Below are positions 29,501 to 37,375 of a DNA stretch of 64,000 bases, piece after piece. A program made the position numbers and the translations under genes. The notes beneath the pieces were generated by a model. It saw only the letters and a list, made by a program, of their open reading frames with translations. It was not told the DNA's origin and ran no database searches. The stretch lies in contig OX392530.1 in assembly GCA_947623455.1 (NCBI GenBank), positions 1,897,501-1,961,500 of the forward strand. The letters are read 5' to 3'. The DNA comes from Mimachlamys varia. Its lineage: Eukaryota; Mollusca; Bivalvia; Pectinida; Pectinidae. Numbering within the stretch: the first letter of the stretch is position 1; each line of letters begins with the position of its first letter.

Positions 29501-32500
29501 TTATTTGTCAACAGCCAGTATCAATCACAAGAAAACTGTTCAGCTTTATATAAGAAATGGTCCTCAGGAAATAAGTAGAACAGGGACCGTGAATCATCAA
29601 GCAACCTATCTTATTTCAGTCATTTCTCGCACAATGTTACATATTGTCTGTTATATAACTACTTCCTCCATTGAAATCTGTCTACCTCTGGATGTCGGCG
29701 TTAAAAAAGATCTCCATTTTATGGTGTGTAATTGTGTGTTATTGCAGCTAGGGGATTCGGGGATCTGTAATGCCCCTATAACAGTCTCTGATAAATCTTT
29801 TTACTTCAGCAGTATTATACTATTGCTGTATTCAACCTAATAAACGCTCTGTGCTCTTACAAAAACACAAAAGAGATGCACTTAAAAACAATTTACAGGG
29901 AAACACATATTTGCTGAAGACTGAAGATTGTATTGTTAGATCAGTGAGGTTAGGAAGTTTCTTATAAGTTTTAACTCATTTACCCCTGAAGACACATTTG
30001 AAATCTTCCTATTCAAAGGTTGGAATAGTTTATTATGAAACTTCAGGGACAAATGAGTCAATTAGTGCTGAAAGGGAGAGGTCAAAAACGATACAACGCA
30101 TAATTATGTTACAGGGGTGAAATATGTTATGATAACACGGACAGATATTTTAAAGTCTGTTGAAATATTATGATGTTCTACAATATGTCATTCAGTATTT
30201 ACATAACCTTGTGTTAAACAACATATTCGGTATGTCTAATTGAAGTTAAAACATATTGAGAGTTGGTGAGATTCTCGTGTCTGTTAAGGCGTAACACATC
30301 AAGCTGGGTGGTACTCCGTGTAAGTGATTATTCTCATGCTTGTAATTGCACAAATTGGAAATAGATTTCTCCGGAGATAATATAGTGTACATTTCAATAT
30401 TTATATTTCTATAAAGGCTTCAGGTTTCATACTGTAATCAAACCTCATTTAAAATGGATAAATGTGCTTATTCATTTTTATGAAATGGCTGTGAATGGAT
30501 ACATGATTTATGAGGAAAGCAATAAAAAGCAAGCGAAGAGTATTATTATTATCTGAATCACTTCCTGTCGAGGGTGATACCAGTGAACCCTCACAGGTAA
30601 AAGAAGGCATTATGTCGAGTTCTATCATCAGAGTTATCTGCCCCTGTAATCACCTGTGTTGCAATCCCCTTAATTACATGATGGCATATTAATACAGACA
30701 CATTTGTCGTACATTGTATGATTTGTGGTACATTGTATGATTTGTGGTACATTGTATGATTTGTGGTACATTGTATGATTTGTGGTACATTGTATGATTT
30801 GCCGTACATTGTATGATTTGTTGTACATTGTATGATTTGTTGTACATTGTATGTTTTGTGGTACATTGTATGATTTGTCGTACATTGTATGATTTGTCGT
30901 ACATTGTATGATTTGTCGTACATTGTATGATTTGTCGTACATTGTATGATTTGTCGTACATTGTATGACAATGACGTTTTACTCATTAAAATTGACAATA
31001 AAATGAGGCCCTGAAGTTATGTGAAATAGCTTTTACCAGGTAGGTAGTTTTGCACCAGTAATTTAATTTCAAAAATAAATATCCAAAATTCATTTCTGTT
31101 AGTTGACACCATTGAGATCAAGGTTACTAAATGATGTATATTGTAAAACGTGAAATTTTCGCTGTCTTTATTTTCCCTTCTCATGAAATGATTTGAATTT
31201 GCCCTGTCAACAAGAACAATATTATATATAGATTAGATGTAAGAAAAATATTCACCCTGTCTTAAATTCGCCCTTTGGCATTAGGTGAAAAGGTAGAAAA
31301 TCTAACAAGAGTGAATTTTTCCTGTTTTACAGTAATTTGATCACCACCATCTGTAGGGCTAAGGGGGTGGTGGGTATTAGTTATCCTACAGTTGACAGTT
31401 CCTTGTTAAAGACTCTTTCTGGTCAGTGCAGGCTGAAACAAGCTCCAGATCATTACCGACACTGTTTTAACTTGTGTGTTTAAGGTTCGTGCTACAGAGG
31501 CAGGGGACAGTGGTACAATGGTACACTGAACGTGACCAGGTCAGGCAAGGCGTGTCAGGCCTGGGCGGCCAACTTCCCTCACACCCATCGTCGACCCCCG
31601 TCTGTCTTCCCAACCCTACAGAACTCGGAGAACTACTGTCGCAACCCCGGGGCAGAGGAGAGCTCCCCCTGGTGTTACACAATGGAGAAACACTCACGAT
31701 GGGAACTTTGTGATATTCCAAAGTGTGGTAAGTATTTTAGATGACAACAGAGTCCATGTTCTGACCTGGTATTTAGGTCACCTGATCGACCTTTGCTCCA
31801 GTGACCTATATACAGATCACTTTCCGTCCTCCGCTGGTATCTGTTGTGCGTGAACTTTTGACATTTTCAACTTATTCTCACAAACTTTGTCAGATCATTT
31901 TAAGGTAGATGAGGATACAAAATTGTAAAATTTGAATTTCTATCCTGACCCTAGGGGCCAGGGTGCCAGTGGGCCCCCACAGGGATTATCATTTTTAGCT
32001 CACCTGGCCCGAAGGGCCAAGTGAGCTTATGTGATGGTGCAGCGTCCGTCGTCCGTCCGTCCGTCCGTCCATCCTGCGTCCGTCAACTTTTTCCTTTAAA
32101 CGACTTCTTCTAAAATACTGAAAGGCCCAGTGACATGAAATTTGGCTGGTAGATTTCTTGGAAGGAGCTGAACAAAGTTTGCGAAAAAAAAATCACTTTG
32201 ACCTAATTTCAAGGTCACAGGGGTCAAAAATGTCGAAACCTTCAAACAACTTCTTCTAAAATACCGTCAGGCATAGAGACTTAATATTTGACCAGTAGCT
32301 TCCTTGGATGAAGCCAAATAAAGTTTGCGAAAAGAAATGACCTTGACCAATATTCAAGGTCACAGTGAGGTTAAATCTATTTTAAACTTTAAACGACTTC
32401 TTCTGAAATACAAAAAGCCCTAGAAACATGGCATTTGGCTGAAAGGTTCCTTGGATGAAGCCTGACAAAGTTTGCGAAAAAAAATGACCTTGACCTATAT

Positions 32501-35500
32501 TCAAGGTCACAGGGGTCAAATCTGTTAAAACCTTCAAAAGACTTCTTCTGAAATACCAAATGCCCTAGAAGCATGATATTTGGCTGAAAGGTTCCTTGGA
32601 TGAAGCCGGACAAAGTTTGCAAAAAGAAATGACCTTTACCCATATTCAAGGTCACAGGGGTCAAATCTGTTTAAACCTTTAAACGACTTCTTCTACAATA
32701 CCAAAAGCCCTAGAAGCATGATATTTGGCTGAAAGGTTTCTTGGATGAAGCCTGACAAAGTTTGCGAAAAGAAATGACCTTGACCTATATTCAAGGTCAC
32801 AGCGGTCAAATCTGTTAAAACCTTTAAACGACTTCTTCTGAAATACCAAAAGCCCTGGAAGCATGATATTTGGCTGAAAGGTTCCTTGGATGAAGCCCGA
32901 CAAAGTTTGCGAAAAGAAATGACCTTGACTTATATTCAAGGTCACAGGGGTCAAATCTGTTAAAACCTTCAAACGACTTCTTCTGAAATACCAAAAGCCC
33001 TGGAAGCATGATATTTGGCTGAAAGGTTCCTTGGATGAAGCCCGACAAAGTTTGCAAAAAGAAATGACCTCGACCTATATTCAAGGTCACAGGGGTCAAA
33101 TCTGTTAAAACCTTCAAAAAACTTCTTCTGAAATACCAAAAGCCCTGGAAGCATGATATTTGGCTGAAAGGTTCCTTGGATGAAGCCCGACAAAGTTTGT
33201 GAAAATAAATGACCTTGACTTATATTCAAGGTCACAGGAGTCAAATCTGTTGAAACCTTCAAACGACTTCTTCTGAAATACCAAAAGCCCTGGAAGCATG
33301 ATATTTGGCTGAAAGGTTCCTTGGATGAAGCCCGACAAAGTTTGCGAAAAGAATTGACCTCGACCTATATTCAAGGTCACAGGGGTCAAATCTGTTAAAA
33401 CCTTTAAACGACTTCTTCTGAAATACCAAAAACCCTAGAAGAATGACATTTGGCTGAAATGTTACTTGGATGAAGCCCGACAAAGTTTGCGAAAAGAAAT
33501 GACCTTGACCTATATTCAAGGTCACAGGGGTCAAATCTGTTAAAACCTTTAAACGACTTCTTCTGATATACCAAAAACCCTAGAAGAATGACATTTGGCT
33601 GAAATGTTTCTTTGATGAAGCCCGACAAAGTTTGCGAAAAGAAATGACCTTGACTTATATTCAAGGTCACAGGGGTCAAATCTGTTAAAACCTTCAAACG
33701 ACTTCTTCTGAAATACCAAAAGCCCTGGAAGAATGATATTTGGCTGAAAGGTTCCTTGGATGAAGCCCGACAAAGTTTGCAAAAAGAAATGACCTCGACC
33801 TATATTCAAGGTCACAGGGGTCAAATCTGTTAAAACCTTTAAACAACTTCTTCTGAAATACCAAAAGCCCTAGAAGCATGATATTTGGCTGAAACGTTCC
33901 TTGGATGAAGCCCGACAAAGTTTGCAAAAATAAATGACCTTGACCTATATTCAAGGTCACAGGGGTCAAATCTCTTAAAACATTCAAAAGACTTCTTCTG
34001 AAGTACCAAAAGACCTGGAAGCTTGACATTTGGCTGAAAGGTTTCTTGGATGAAGCCTGACAAAGTTTGCGAAAAGAAATGGCCTTGATCTTTATTTGCC
34101 TAGAGACATGATATTTGGCTGGTAGCGTCCTGGGATGAAGCCAAACAAAATTTGAAAATGAAAATGATGTTGTCTTTTAAGGTCACAGAGGTAAAATATG
34201 TTTAAATCTTAAGATGTTCTTCTAAATGTCTTACATTAAAAGATTTTAAGGGACTTAAGGGTTACACTATAATATAAGTCAGAGATTGATACCAGGTGAG
34301 CGATGCAGGCCCATTGGGCCTCTTGTTAAGAGTTTTCTACTCCAACGGTACCTATAATATACAGTAACTCGGGCGACCTTTGTAAATCACGTTTAGATCA
34401 TAACGGTTCTCATAACTCGATCACCCCTGAAGACATGTTTAGATTCTTCCAATTCAAAGGTTGGAATTTTATATTATAAAATATCAGAAGTGTATGAGTT
34501 AATGATGTTTTAAACAAAATGCTGACTGATTTTAAGTGATGAAAATTGCAAAGTTTTCTTTCTTTTACAGCAAATCCCACACCACAGGAGGAGAAAGAAA
34601 CAGAGGAACAGCCTCGTTTTACTTTGGTGGCCATTTTGATAGTTACCATAGTAACATCAGTTGGTGTGTTTGTGATTGGTCTTATCATTGTGCTGTGTTA
34701 TCAAATTGTTAGTCAGCGAAAGCAACAGGTCAAGTACAACAGCACCCCTACCGATGACCTTGACCTTGACATTGATAAACTGACACCCAACATCTCCTAC
34801 CATAAGGTGTCGGAAACTCTCAAACTAAGTCCGAAGCTCGAAGGTCTAGAATATCCCAGAAATGATATTGTATACATAAAAGACATCGGACAGGGTGCTT
34901 TTGGGCGTGTGTTTAAGGCGAAAGCGCCAAATTTGTCAAAGGACGGTGATGAATCAATCATTGCAGTTAAGATGCTTAAGGACGATGCTTCAGACGACCT
35001 GCTGCAAGACTTCAGCAGGGAGGCCTCTTTAATGGCCGAGTTTAAACACCCAAACATTGTCAAACTGTTGGGAGTATGTGCAATCGGAAAGCCCATGTGT
35101 TTGTTATTTGAATACATGACAAAGTGGGATTTGAATGAGTATTTAAGACGTTCGAGTCCGGAGCACTACATCGTGATGCGCCCCGCAGTAAATGTGTACG
35201 AGGAACTACCACTCCTGGACAACGTGGATCAGTTGTACATGGGGATGCAGATAGCCGCCGGTATGGTATATCTCTCCGAGAGGGGATACGTGCACCGTGA
35301 CTTAGCAACAAGGAACTGTCTGGTTGGGGAAAATCTGACAGTCAAAATTGCCGACTTTGGTCTGGCCCGTAGTGTTCACACAATAGACTACTACAAAGGT
35401 AGCGAACATGACGCTATCCCTATTAGGTGGATGCCGCTGGAGTCGATTCTCTACAACAAATTTACGGCAGAGTCGGACGTCTGGTCGTTCGGGGTTCTCA

Positions 35501-35745
35501 TGTGGGAGGTTTTCTCCTTTGCCCTTCAGCCATACTATGGCATGACACACGAAGAAGTGATTAAATTCATAAAGGACGGTAAGATGTTGGCGTGTCCTGA
35601 GAACACGCCGAAACAAGTGTATGACTTAATGCGGCTGTGCTGGAGCCGCAAACCAATGCATCGGCCGCCATTCCCAACATTGTACAGCTCAATCAAGGTC
35701 ATGCACGACGAATTGCAGAAGAAAAAAATTCGTGAAAAGGTGTGA
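2299..35745 (+). CDS. MUSK: MuSK/Nrk-type receptor tyrosine kinase (Ig, Frizzled CRD, kringle, TM, kinase); 5' part outside the window
   Basis: A type I membrane receptor kinase. Recognised coding exons are 2299-2509, 18909-19169, 28809-28984, 31485-31727 and 34571-35745. All junctions follow GT/AG. Phases agree exactly across the last four exons, but the first recognised exon ends in phase 1 while the next starts in phase 2, so an intermediate exon is missing. The domain order Ig, Fz-CRD, kringle, TM, kinase is that of fish/Torpedo MuSK, Drosophila Nrk and ROR. The kinase points to MuSK/Nrk rather than ROR: glycine loop [16 protein letters not shown] loop (ROR has HKDLAARN), a true DFG, the LEYPRN juxtamembrane stretch, and [20 protein letters not shown]. 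In vertebrates MuSK organises acetylcholine receptors at synapses through agrin/LRP4, and Nrk is neural in flies. A role here in neuromuscular or neural signalling is inference. The introns are 16.4, 9.6, 2.5 and 2.8 kb long and heavily repeat-laden. Confidence 0.9.
2510..5060. other. Intron; no gene recognised outside the SINE dimer
   Basis: AT-rich intron. Short open frames (for example 3260-3466 and 4069-4251) show no domain or splice signals and look like chance. A tRNA-like A-box string near 3850 may be a decayed SINE head. The tandem SINEs at 4262-4660 are listed separately. A G tract lies at about 4801-4818. An unseen receptor exon (phase 1 in, phase 2 out) must lie somewhere in the 2510-18908 intron but was not located. 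Confidence 0.5.
4262..4660 (+). repeat. Tandem dimer of a tRNA-derived SINE
   Basis: Two head-to-tail copies about 252 bp apart. Each has gagctgta-ggg-tttccctt, an A-box-like tagctcagcggtagagc, and a B-box-like ggttcgagccccagcgac (4364-4381; second copy aagttcgagccccagcgac near 4613). The first copy has the internal tail ending gtgtaaaagatgtgcatt, and the same string precedes each head. A third copy, inverted, lies at 57690-57935. The tRNA-like part has an aberrant anticodon arm and no tRNA 3' end, so these are SINEs rather than functional tRNA genes. Confidence 0.75.
5061..5237. mobile_element. pogo/Tigger-like MITE (177 bp)
   Basis: Non-autonomous DNA transposon. Terminal inverted repeats of about 22 bp contain taacttgtctaaaccgg at the left end and its complement ccggtttagacaagtta at the right, with two mismatches near the tips. 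TA dinucleotides flank both ends (5059-5060 and 5238-5239), as expected of Tc1/mariner/pogo insertion. No coding capacity. It sits in the receptor intron. A second, unrelated element of the same broad type lies at 28133-28604. Confidence 0.7.
5238..6391. other. Intron; nothing recognised
   Basis: No exon, RNA gene or clear transposon was seen. A 100-codon frame at 5886-6188 has no recognisable motif. A short B-box-like string (gtttgaatccaggatcttcc, near 5251) suggests a SINE remnant. Confidence 0.4.
6392..7522. repeat. 36-bp minisatellite, about 31 units
   Basis: The unit is 36 bp, begins agagatttatggtaactc and ends agttcatcatt. Units differ by a few substitutions; one 37-bp unit lies near 6571. 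Because 36 is a multiple of three, long open frames appear on both strands (a 12-residue repeat reading [12 protein letters not shown] on the minus strand). These frames have no start context, splice logic or complexity and are not called as genes. Confidence 0.93.
7592..7660. repeat. Pyrimidine/poly(C) tract
   Basis: C-rich tract with 17 consecutive C at 7610-7626, followed by CCA/CT-rich sequence. It immediately follows the 36-bp minisatellite. Confidence 0.9.
7661..10340. other. Intron; nothing recognised
   Basis: Several ORFs of 60-88 codons occur, but none shows a domain, signal peptide or splice framework. No structured RNA or transposon termini were identified. Confidence 0.4.
10345..10405 (-). 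repeat. SINE head fragment
   Basis: Read on the minus strand it contains gctgggctggagaccgaagg followed by a degenerate B box (gttgcgggtttgagtcac). This matches the head of the SINE family at 4262-4660. It is short and degenerate. Confidence 0.45.
10523..10578. repeat. 18-bp short tandem repeat (3 units)
   Basis: The string gataaactttatatctc is repeated three times with one substitution. Confidence 0.8.
10579..11483. other. Intron; nothing recognised
   Basis: AT-rich sequence without a gene or clear repeat. Confidence 0.4.
11484..11749. repeat. A-rich minisatellite, about 37-42 bp, 7 units
   Basis: Units contain ggttacagggggtcaaat then atgta and an A run of variable length (about 5-14). The core resembles the ggtcacaggggtcaaat motif of the 145-bp tandem element at 32-34 kb, so it may be an expanded fragment of that element. 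Confidence 0.8.
11750..11910. repeat. 20-21-bp minisatellite, about 8 units
   Basis: The unit is tctggggtcatattagaat, directly abutting the A-rich minisatellite on its left. Confidence 0.85.
11911..13030. other. Intron; nothing recognised
   Basis: AT-rich, with a G-rich stretch near 12125-12182. No gene. Confidence 0.4.
13035..13318. repeat. ~47-bp degenerate tandem repeat, 5-6 units
   Basis: Units contain gtgaggcttcaatgggaatt, then a gcc-aaaatataatgtg segment. Conservation is highest in the central units and decays at both ends. Confidence 0.8.
13319..15999. other. Intron; nothing recognised
   Basis: No gene. A short run near 14575-14620 (gctcattttcaaggtcatga) recalls the core motif of the tandem-core element family and may be a relic. 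Confidence 0.4.
16008..16130. repeat. ~43-bp tandem repeat containing a B-box-like motif, 3 units
   Basis: Units contain gcatggccagac and then tttgaacccaggaccttc. Read in reverse, the latter resembles a tRNA B box (ggttcaaa), so the array probably grew from a tRNA-derived SINE head. Confidence 0.65.
16131..17395. other. Intron; nothing recognised
   Basis: AT-rich; no gene, RNA or clear element ends. Confidence 0.4.
17396..17770 (+). repeat. Two adjacent tRNA-derived SINE copies
   Basis: The first copy (about 17400-17612) has an A-box-like tggccaagtggttaaggtgt, a degenerate B box, the core ggtactccggctttcctcc, and a tail aaccctggctgttaatgaga followed by caaaccaaactaaacc repeats. A second head starts at 17620 (cagtggccaagtgattata), keeps the B box gggttcgagacc and the gttgccaggtact segment, then decays. 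The same core and tail occur at 41043-41200, 41685-41865 and 48345-49000. Confidence 0.75.
17771..18390. other. Intron; nothing recognised
   Basis: AT-rich intron without recognisable features. Confidence 0.4.
18391..18840. mobile_element. Degenerate copy of the tandem-core element, about 3 units
   Basis: It starts tttttagctgacct, a decayed version of the 31,992 end. It has three spaced repeats of the tgaccttgacctacatt / aaggtcacagg core, roughly 130-145 bp apart. It ends about 70 bp before the splice acceptor of the first Frizzled exon. Confidence 0.6.
18909..19169 (+). CDS. MUSK: Receptor exon: first part of the Frizzled cysteine-rich domain
   Basis: The acceptor is tattacag at 18908 and the donor is ag|gtaagat at 19170; the exon enters and leaves in phase 2. 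It encodes CRD cysteines 1-5 in [10 protein letters not shown] and [19 protein letters not shown], and then the first Cys of the CRES motif at its end. The pattern matches the MuSK CRD (YC..Y.GEVC and LLCNHIFQEC in vertebrates, from memory). There is an acidic low-complexity stretch ([14 protein letters not shown]) before the last Cys. Confidence 0.9.
19170..19552. other. Intron; nothing recognised
   Basis: AT-rich intron between the Frizzled exon and the 48-bp minisatellite. No feature. Confidence 0.4.
19553..20458. repeat. 48/51-bp minisatellite, 18-19 units
   Basis: The unit begins gtgattggtcagttggtatt and ends ggtcaccatttcat with a cgt or ggt variant. Left units are 48 bp and right units 51 bp (an extra tca). 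Both lengths are multiples of three, giving artefactual frames of 320-362 codons in three frames. Each unit carries attggtcag, an inverted CCAAT-box sequence (ctgaccaatcac). Confidence 0.93.
20459..26221. other. Long intron stretch; only minor repeats
   Basis: No gene recognised in 5.8 kb. It contains a ~43-bp direct duplication at 21617-21707 (core gttcgatgttgaacatgtca) and a G/C-richer anomalous block near 24,570-24,980 with several ggggaggg strings and a caaccc run. Small ORFs here show no domains. Confidence 0.4.
26222..26247. repeat. Poly(G) tract
   Basis: Twenty-six bases, all G except one A at 26227. Confidence 0.95.
26480..26860. repeat. 40-bp minisatellite, about 9 units
   Basis: The unit contains cttgtactacgaccttagg followed by cgaccttgttgtatagaaag. 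The central four to five units are most alike. Repeated gacctt strings recall the core of the tandem-core elements. Confidence 0.88.
26861..28132. other. Intron; nothing recognised
   Basis: AT-rich intron; no gene or clear repeat. Confidence 0.4.
28133..28604. mobile_element. pogo/Tigger-like MITE (472 bp)
   Basis: The ends are cagtgtacc and ggtacactg, with imperfect inverted repeats of about 27 bp that also share ccgccacc/ggtggcgg. TA dinucleotides flank both ends (28131-28132 and 28605-28606). The interior repeats the cgccaccc theme but has no transposase frame. It lies about 200 bp upstream of the second Frizzled exon. Confidence 0.78.
28809..28984 (+). CDS. MUSK: Receptor exon: second part of the Frizzled cysteine-rich domain
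   Basis: The acceptor is atttacag at 28808 and the donor is acaa|gtaagt at 28985. It enters in phase 2 and leaves in phase 1. Joined to the previous exon it completes [13 protein letters not shown], very close to the vertebrate MuSK CREYCLAVKELFC. Then [16 protein letters not shown] supplies cysteines 9 and 10. With the previous exon all ten CRD cysteines are present. Confidence 0.93.
29130..29500 (-). mobile_element. Diverged retroelement 3'-region fragment
   Basis: It aligns by eye with 55,150-55,520 over its whole length. Shared strings include ggtcaaaataggaacaaa-like, the gacatcaaaa/cacatccaag spacing, and caaagatacagaa-atttctc-atgagat. It is the oldest-looking of the three copies of this repeat in the window. 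Confidence 0.55.
29501..30702. other. Intron; nothing recognised
   Basis: AT-rich. A 111-codon frame at 29505-29840 has no recognisable motif. Confidence 0.4.
30703..30967. repeat. 20-bp minisatellite, 13 units
   Basis: The unit is tacattgtatgatttgt followed by ggt or cgt. Left units carry ggt and right units cgt, so the array shows a directional variant structure. Open frames on the minus strand in all three phases are repeat artefacts. Confidence 0.93.
30968..31484. other. Intron with a possible inverted-repeat element
   Basis: Between about 31139 and 31334 the ends attgtaaaacgtgaaatttt and, in inverse, actgtaaaacaggaaaaatt form imperfect terminal inverted repeats around 150 bp. This suggests a small foldback element. 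The kringle exon acceptor (gtgtttaag) ends the interval. Confidence 0.4.
31485..31727 (+). CDS. MUSK: Receptor exon: kringle domain
   Basis: The acceptor is gtttaag at 31484 and the donor is tgtg|gtaagt at 31728. Both ends are phase 1, so the domain is a symmetric, shuffle-ready exon. The encoded segment has all six kringle cysteines ([40 protein letters not shown]) and the conserved RNP and PWCYT motifs. Mammalian MuSK lacks the kringle, while Torpedo/fish MuSK, Drosophila Nrk and ROR keep it. Confidence 0.95.
31992..34327. mobile_element. 2.3-kb tandem-core non-autonomous element, about 14 units of 145 bp
   Basis: Left end tttttagctcacctggcc with a gtccgtccgtcc run; right end ccaggtgagcgatgcaggcc then gggcctcttgtt. 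The subterminal agctcacctgg / ccaggtgagc are inverted. Between them about 14 copies of a 145-bp unit share cgacttcttctgaaatacc, atttggctgaaaggtt and tcaaggtcacaggggtcaaa. The period of 145 bp allows only two-unit ORFs (91-97 codons), which are artefacts. The architecture recalls the tandem-core 'pearl' elements reported from oysters and some Helitron-type non-autonomous elements; this assignment is from memory. Decayed relatives lie at 18391-18840 and 36706-36819, with scraps near 51266-51400. It lies between the kringle and kinase exons. Confidence 0.85.
34571..35745 (+). CDS. MUSK: Receptor last exon: transmembrane helix and complete tyrosine kinase domain
   Basis: The acceptor is tcttttacag at 34570 in phase 1; the stop TGA is at 35743-35745. 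Only about 18 residues separate the kringle from a ~27-residue hydrophobic helix (34621-34702, [16 protein letters not shown]...). The juxtamembrane region has [10 protein letters not shown] and then NISYHKV (tyrosine at 34798-34800), at the place of the NPXY motif of vertebrate MuSK. The kinase has [14 protein letters not shown] (catalytic Lys), HRDLATRN (from 35293), DFG (35353-35361), [10 protein letters not shown] and ESDVWSFGV, so it appears catalytically complete. The activation loop reads SVHTIDYY: two tyrosines are kept, but the first tyrosine of the vertebrate YxxxYY triplet is His (35377-35379). The C-terminal tail after the kinase is only about 12 residues. Confidence 0.96.
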
Positions 35746-37135
35746 CTGTTCCGCGAAACTCAACACTGCAAAGCAAATTGCAACAAAACCGTTTTGTGAT
35801 TAACAAGAAAAGATAGTGACTTTGATGTAATATGTGATTTATTTAAGTATGATCTGTAAACTAAGAGTGTATGTTGTACTGCGATAATCAGCAGGCTAGA
35901 GTAGCCGGATGATCATACATTTACTGCGATAGCTCAGGTTTGAATACCCCCAAATAGGACTGCCAGTACGTTCTTAACTAACAATCATGTCACACTGTTC
36001 ATTTCTATGTGTACCGATATTAAAACGTGATACAAAGTTTGAAGGTCAAATCTGTCCGAAAGTTGGTAGATTCAGTGTCTGTAGGGAGGGATGGGGGTTT
36101 AAATTATTTGTTTGAAAATATTTGAAGCAACTATGTACTTAAAACATATCTGATTGTCTGTCTCGTCTTCAGACAAATTTTCTATGAAGTTTAAAGACTT
36201 TAAATAAAGAATCTTCACCCTCTTTCATGGATTTACAAAGAAAGAAACAGAAATTTTTCGCGTTGAAATTATAGATGTGTAGAAATCAGATCTGATGGAT
36301 TATTTCAATCCCTAGGAAAAAAAATGTTTTCACAAATGACTTTTAATCGGAGAAAAAGGATACTTCCATCAAATTTTTGTGTAAGATGGCAGTTACAGAG
36401 TTTCTTCATCATTCAGACTTAACTAGCATTAATTTCTATTTTCAAAAGTTGTGCTCTTGCATCAAGAACCACTTAATGTTGAATTGCATTCACCTTTAAA
36501 CTTTTAAATATTGTTGTTCATTACAATTGTTTTTTCGTTTGTTTGTTGTCTTCGTTTTCAGTGTAGACCATGTATCGGCCCTATTGACCATACTTGTGTT
36601 GATGGACTGTTATGGAAATTATAACTAGTGCTCAAATTAAAATTAAGTCTTCCTTTGTGAAACCATGGTCATGTGAAGATAAAAGTCAATGTCACTGATC
36701 ACGGGTTTTAGCTCATTTCCTAAAACCCGTATGGATTTTAGGAACCATTATGAACTGTTATGCAACAGGTTGCCTTATTATCCAGGTGAACGATACAAGC
36801 CCCCCTGGGCCTCTTGTTCTTACCTACAGTACAGTGTACAGCCATACTCTGTCAGAGGAAATGAAAAGATAGCTAAATTTGTATTGAATACCATTTGTGA
36901 AAACGAAAAATATATGTTAGTGTAGTTAAAATTTTTGTTTTGGTTTTATTTCTATCAGATATGTTTTACCAAGCATTTCATCAATCAGTGTTTCAGAGCC
37001 ATAATATCAATTGTTTTCCTGCCAAATTTGTGTTTTAACTTAATTGTCACCATTTTCAATATTTTGATGATCATGAGGGTATGCTGTTAGTAGAATCTTG
37101 CTAGCTTATAGAGGGAGCAGTTCACTACTGGAGGT
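35746..37135 (+). other. MUSK: Receptor 3' UTR and downstream DNA
   Basis: AT-rich. A canonical AATAAA lies at 36203-36208, about 460 bp past the stop codon, and is the likely polyadenylation signal. A short tandem-core relic follows at 36706-36819. No other gene was recognised. Confidence 0.5.
36706..36819. mobile_element. Core-less relic of the tandem-core element family
   Basis: It starts ttttagctcatttcc and ends tccaggtgaacgatacaag plus tgggcctcttgttc. These are the two ends of the 31,992-34,327 element with the tandem cores deleted. Confidence 0.6.
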
Positions 37136-37139
37136 CCTA

Positions 37140-37375
37140 CAGGAGTGGGGAAGGGAGGGGGAGTGGGGAAGGGAGGGGAAGTGGGGAAGCGAGGGGGGGG
37201 GGAGTGGGGAAGGGAGGGGGGGGGAGTGGGGAAGGGAGGGGGGGGGAGTGGGGAAGGGAGGGGGGGGAGTGGGGAAGGGAGGGGGAGTGGGGGAGTGAGG
37301 GGGGGGAGTGGGGAAGGGAGGGGGAGTGGGGGAGTGAGGGGGGGGGGGAGTGGGGAAGGGAGGGGGAGTGGGGAT
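37140..37375. repeat. G-rich purine minisatellite (GGGGAAGGGAGG type)
   Basis: About 235 bp composed of gagtggggaagggaggg units with variable G runs up to 9. Its strand asymmetry and G runs make it a strong G-quadruplex candidate. ORFs across it are artefacts. Confidence 0.92.

Noticed and set aside
32389..34063. Series of 91-111-codon minus-strand ORFs
   Set aside because: They overlap regularly every 145 bp and are frames across the tandem core units.
34797..35616. Minus-strand ORFs over the kinase exon
   Set aside because: They are shadows of the kinase coding strand.
34571..35745. Receptor called as ROR
   Set aside because: HRDLATRN, a DFG motif and LEYPRN fit MuSK/Nrk; ROR has HKDLAARN and DLG.
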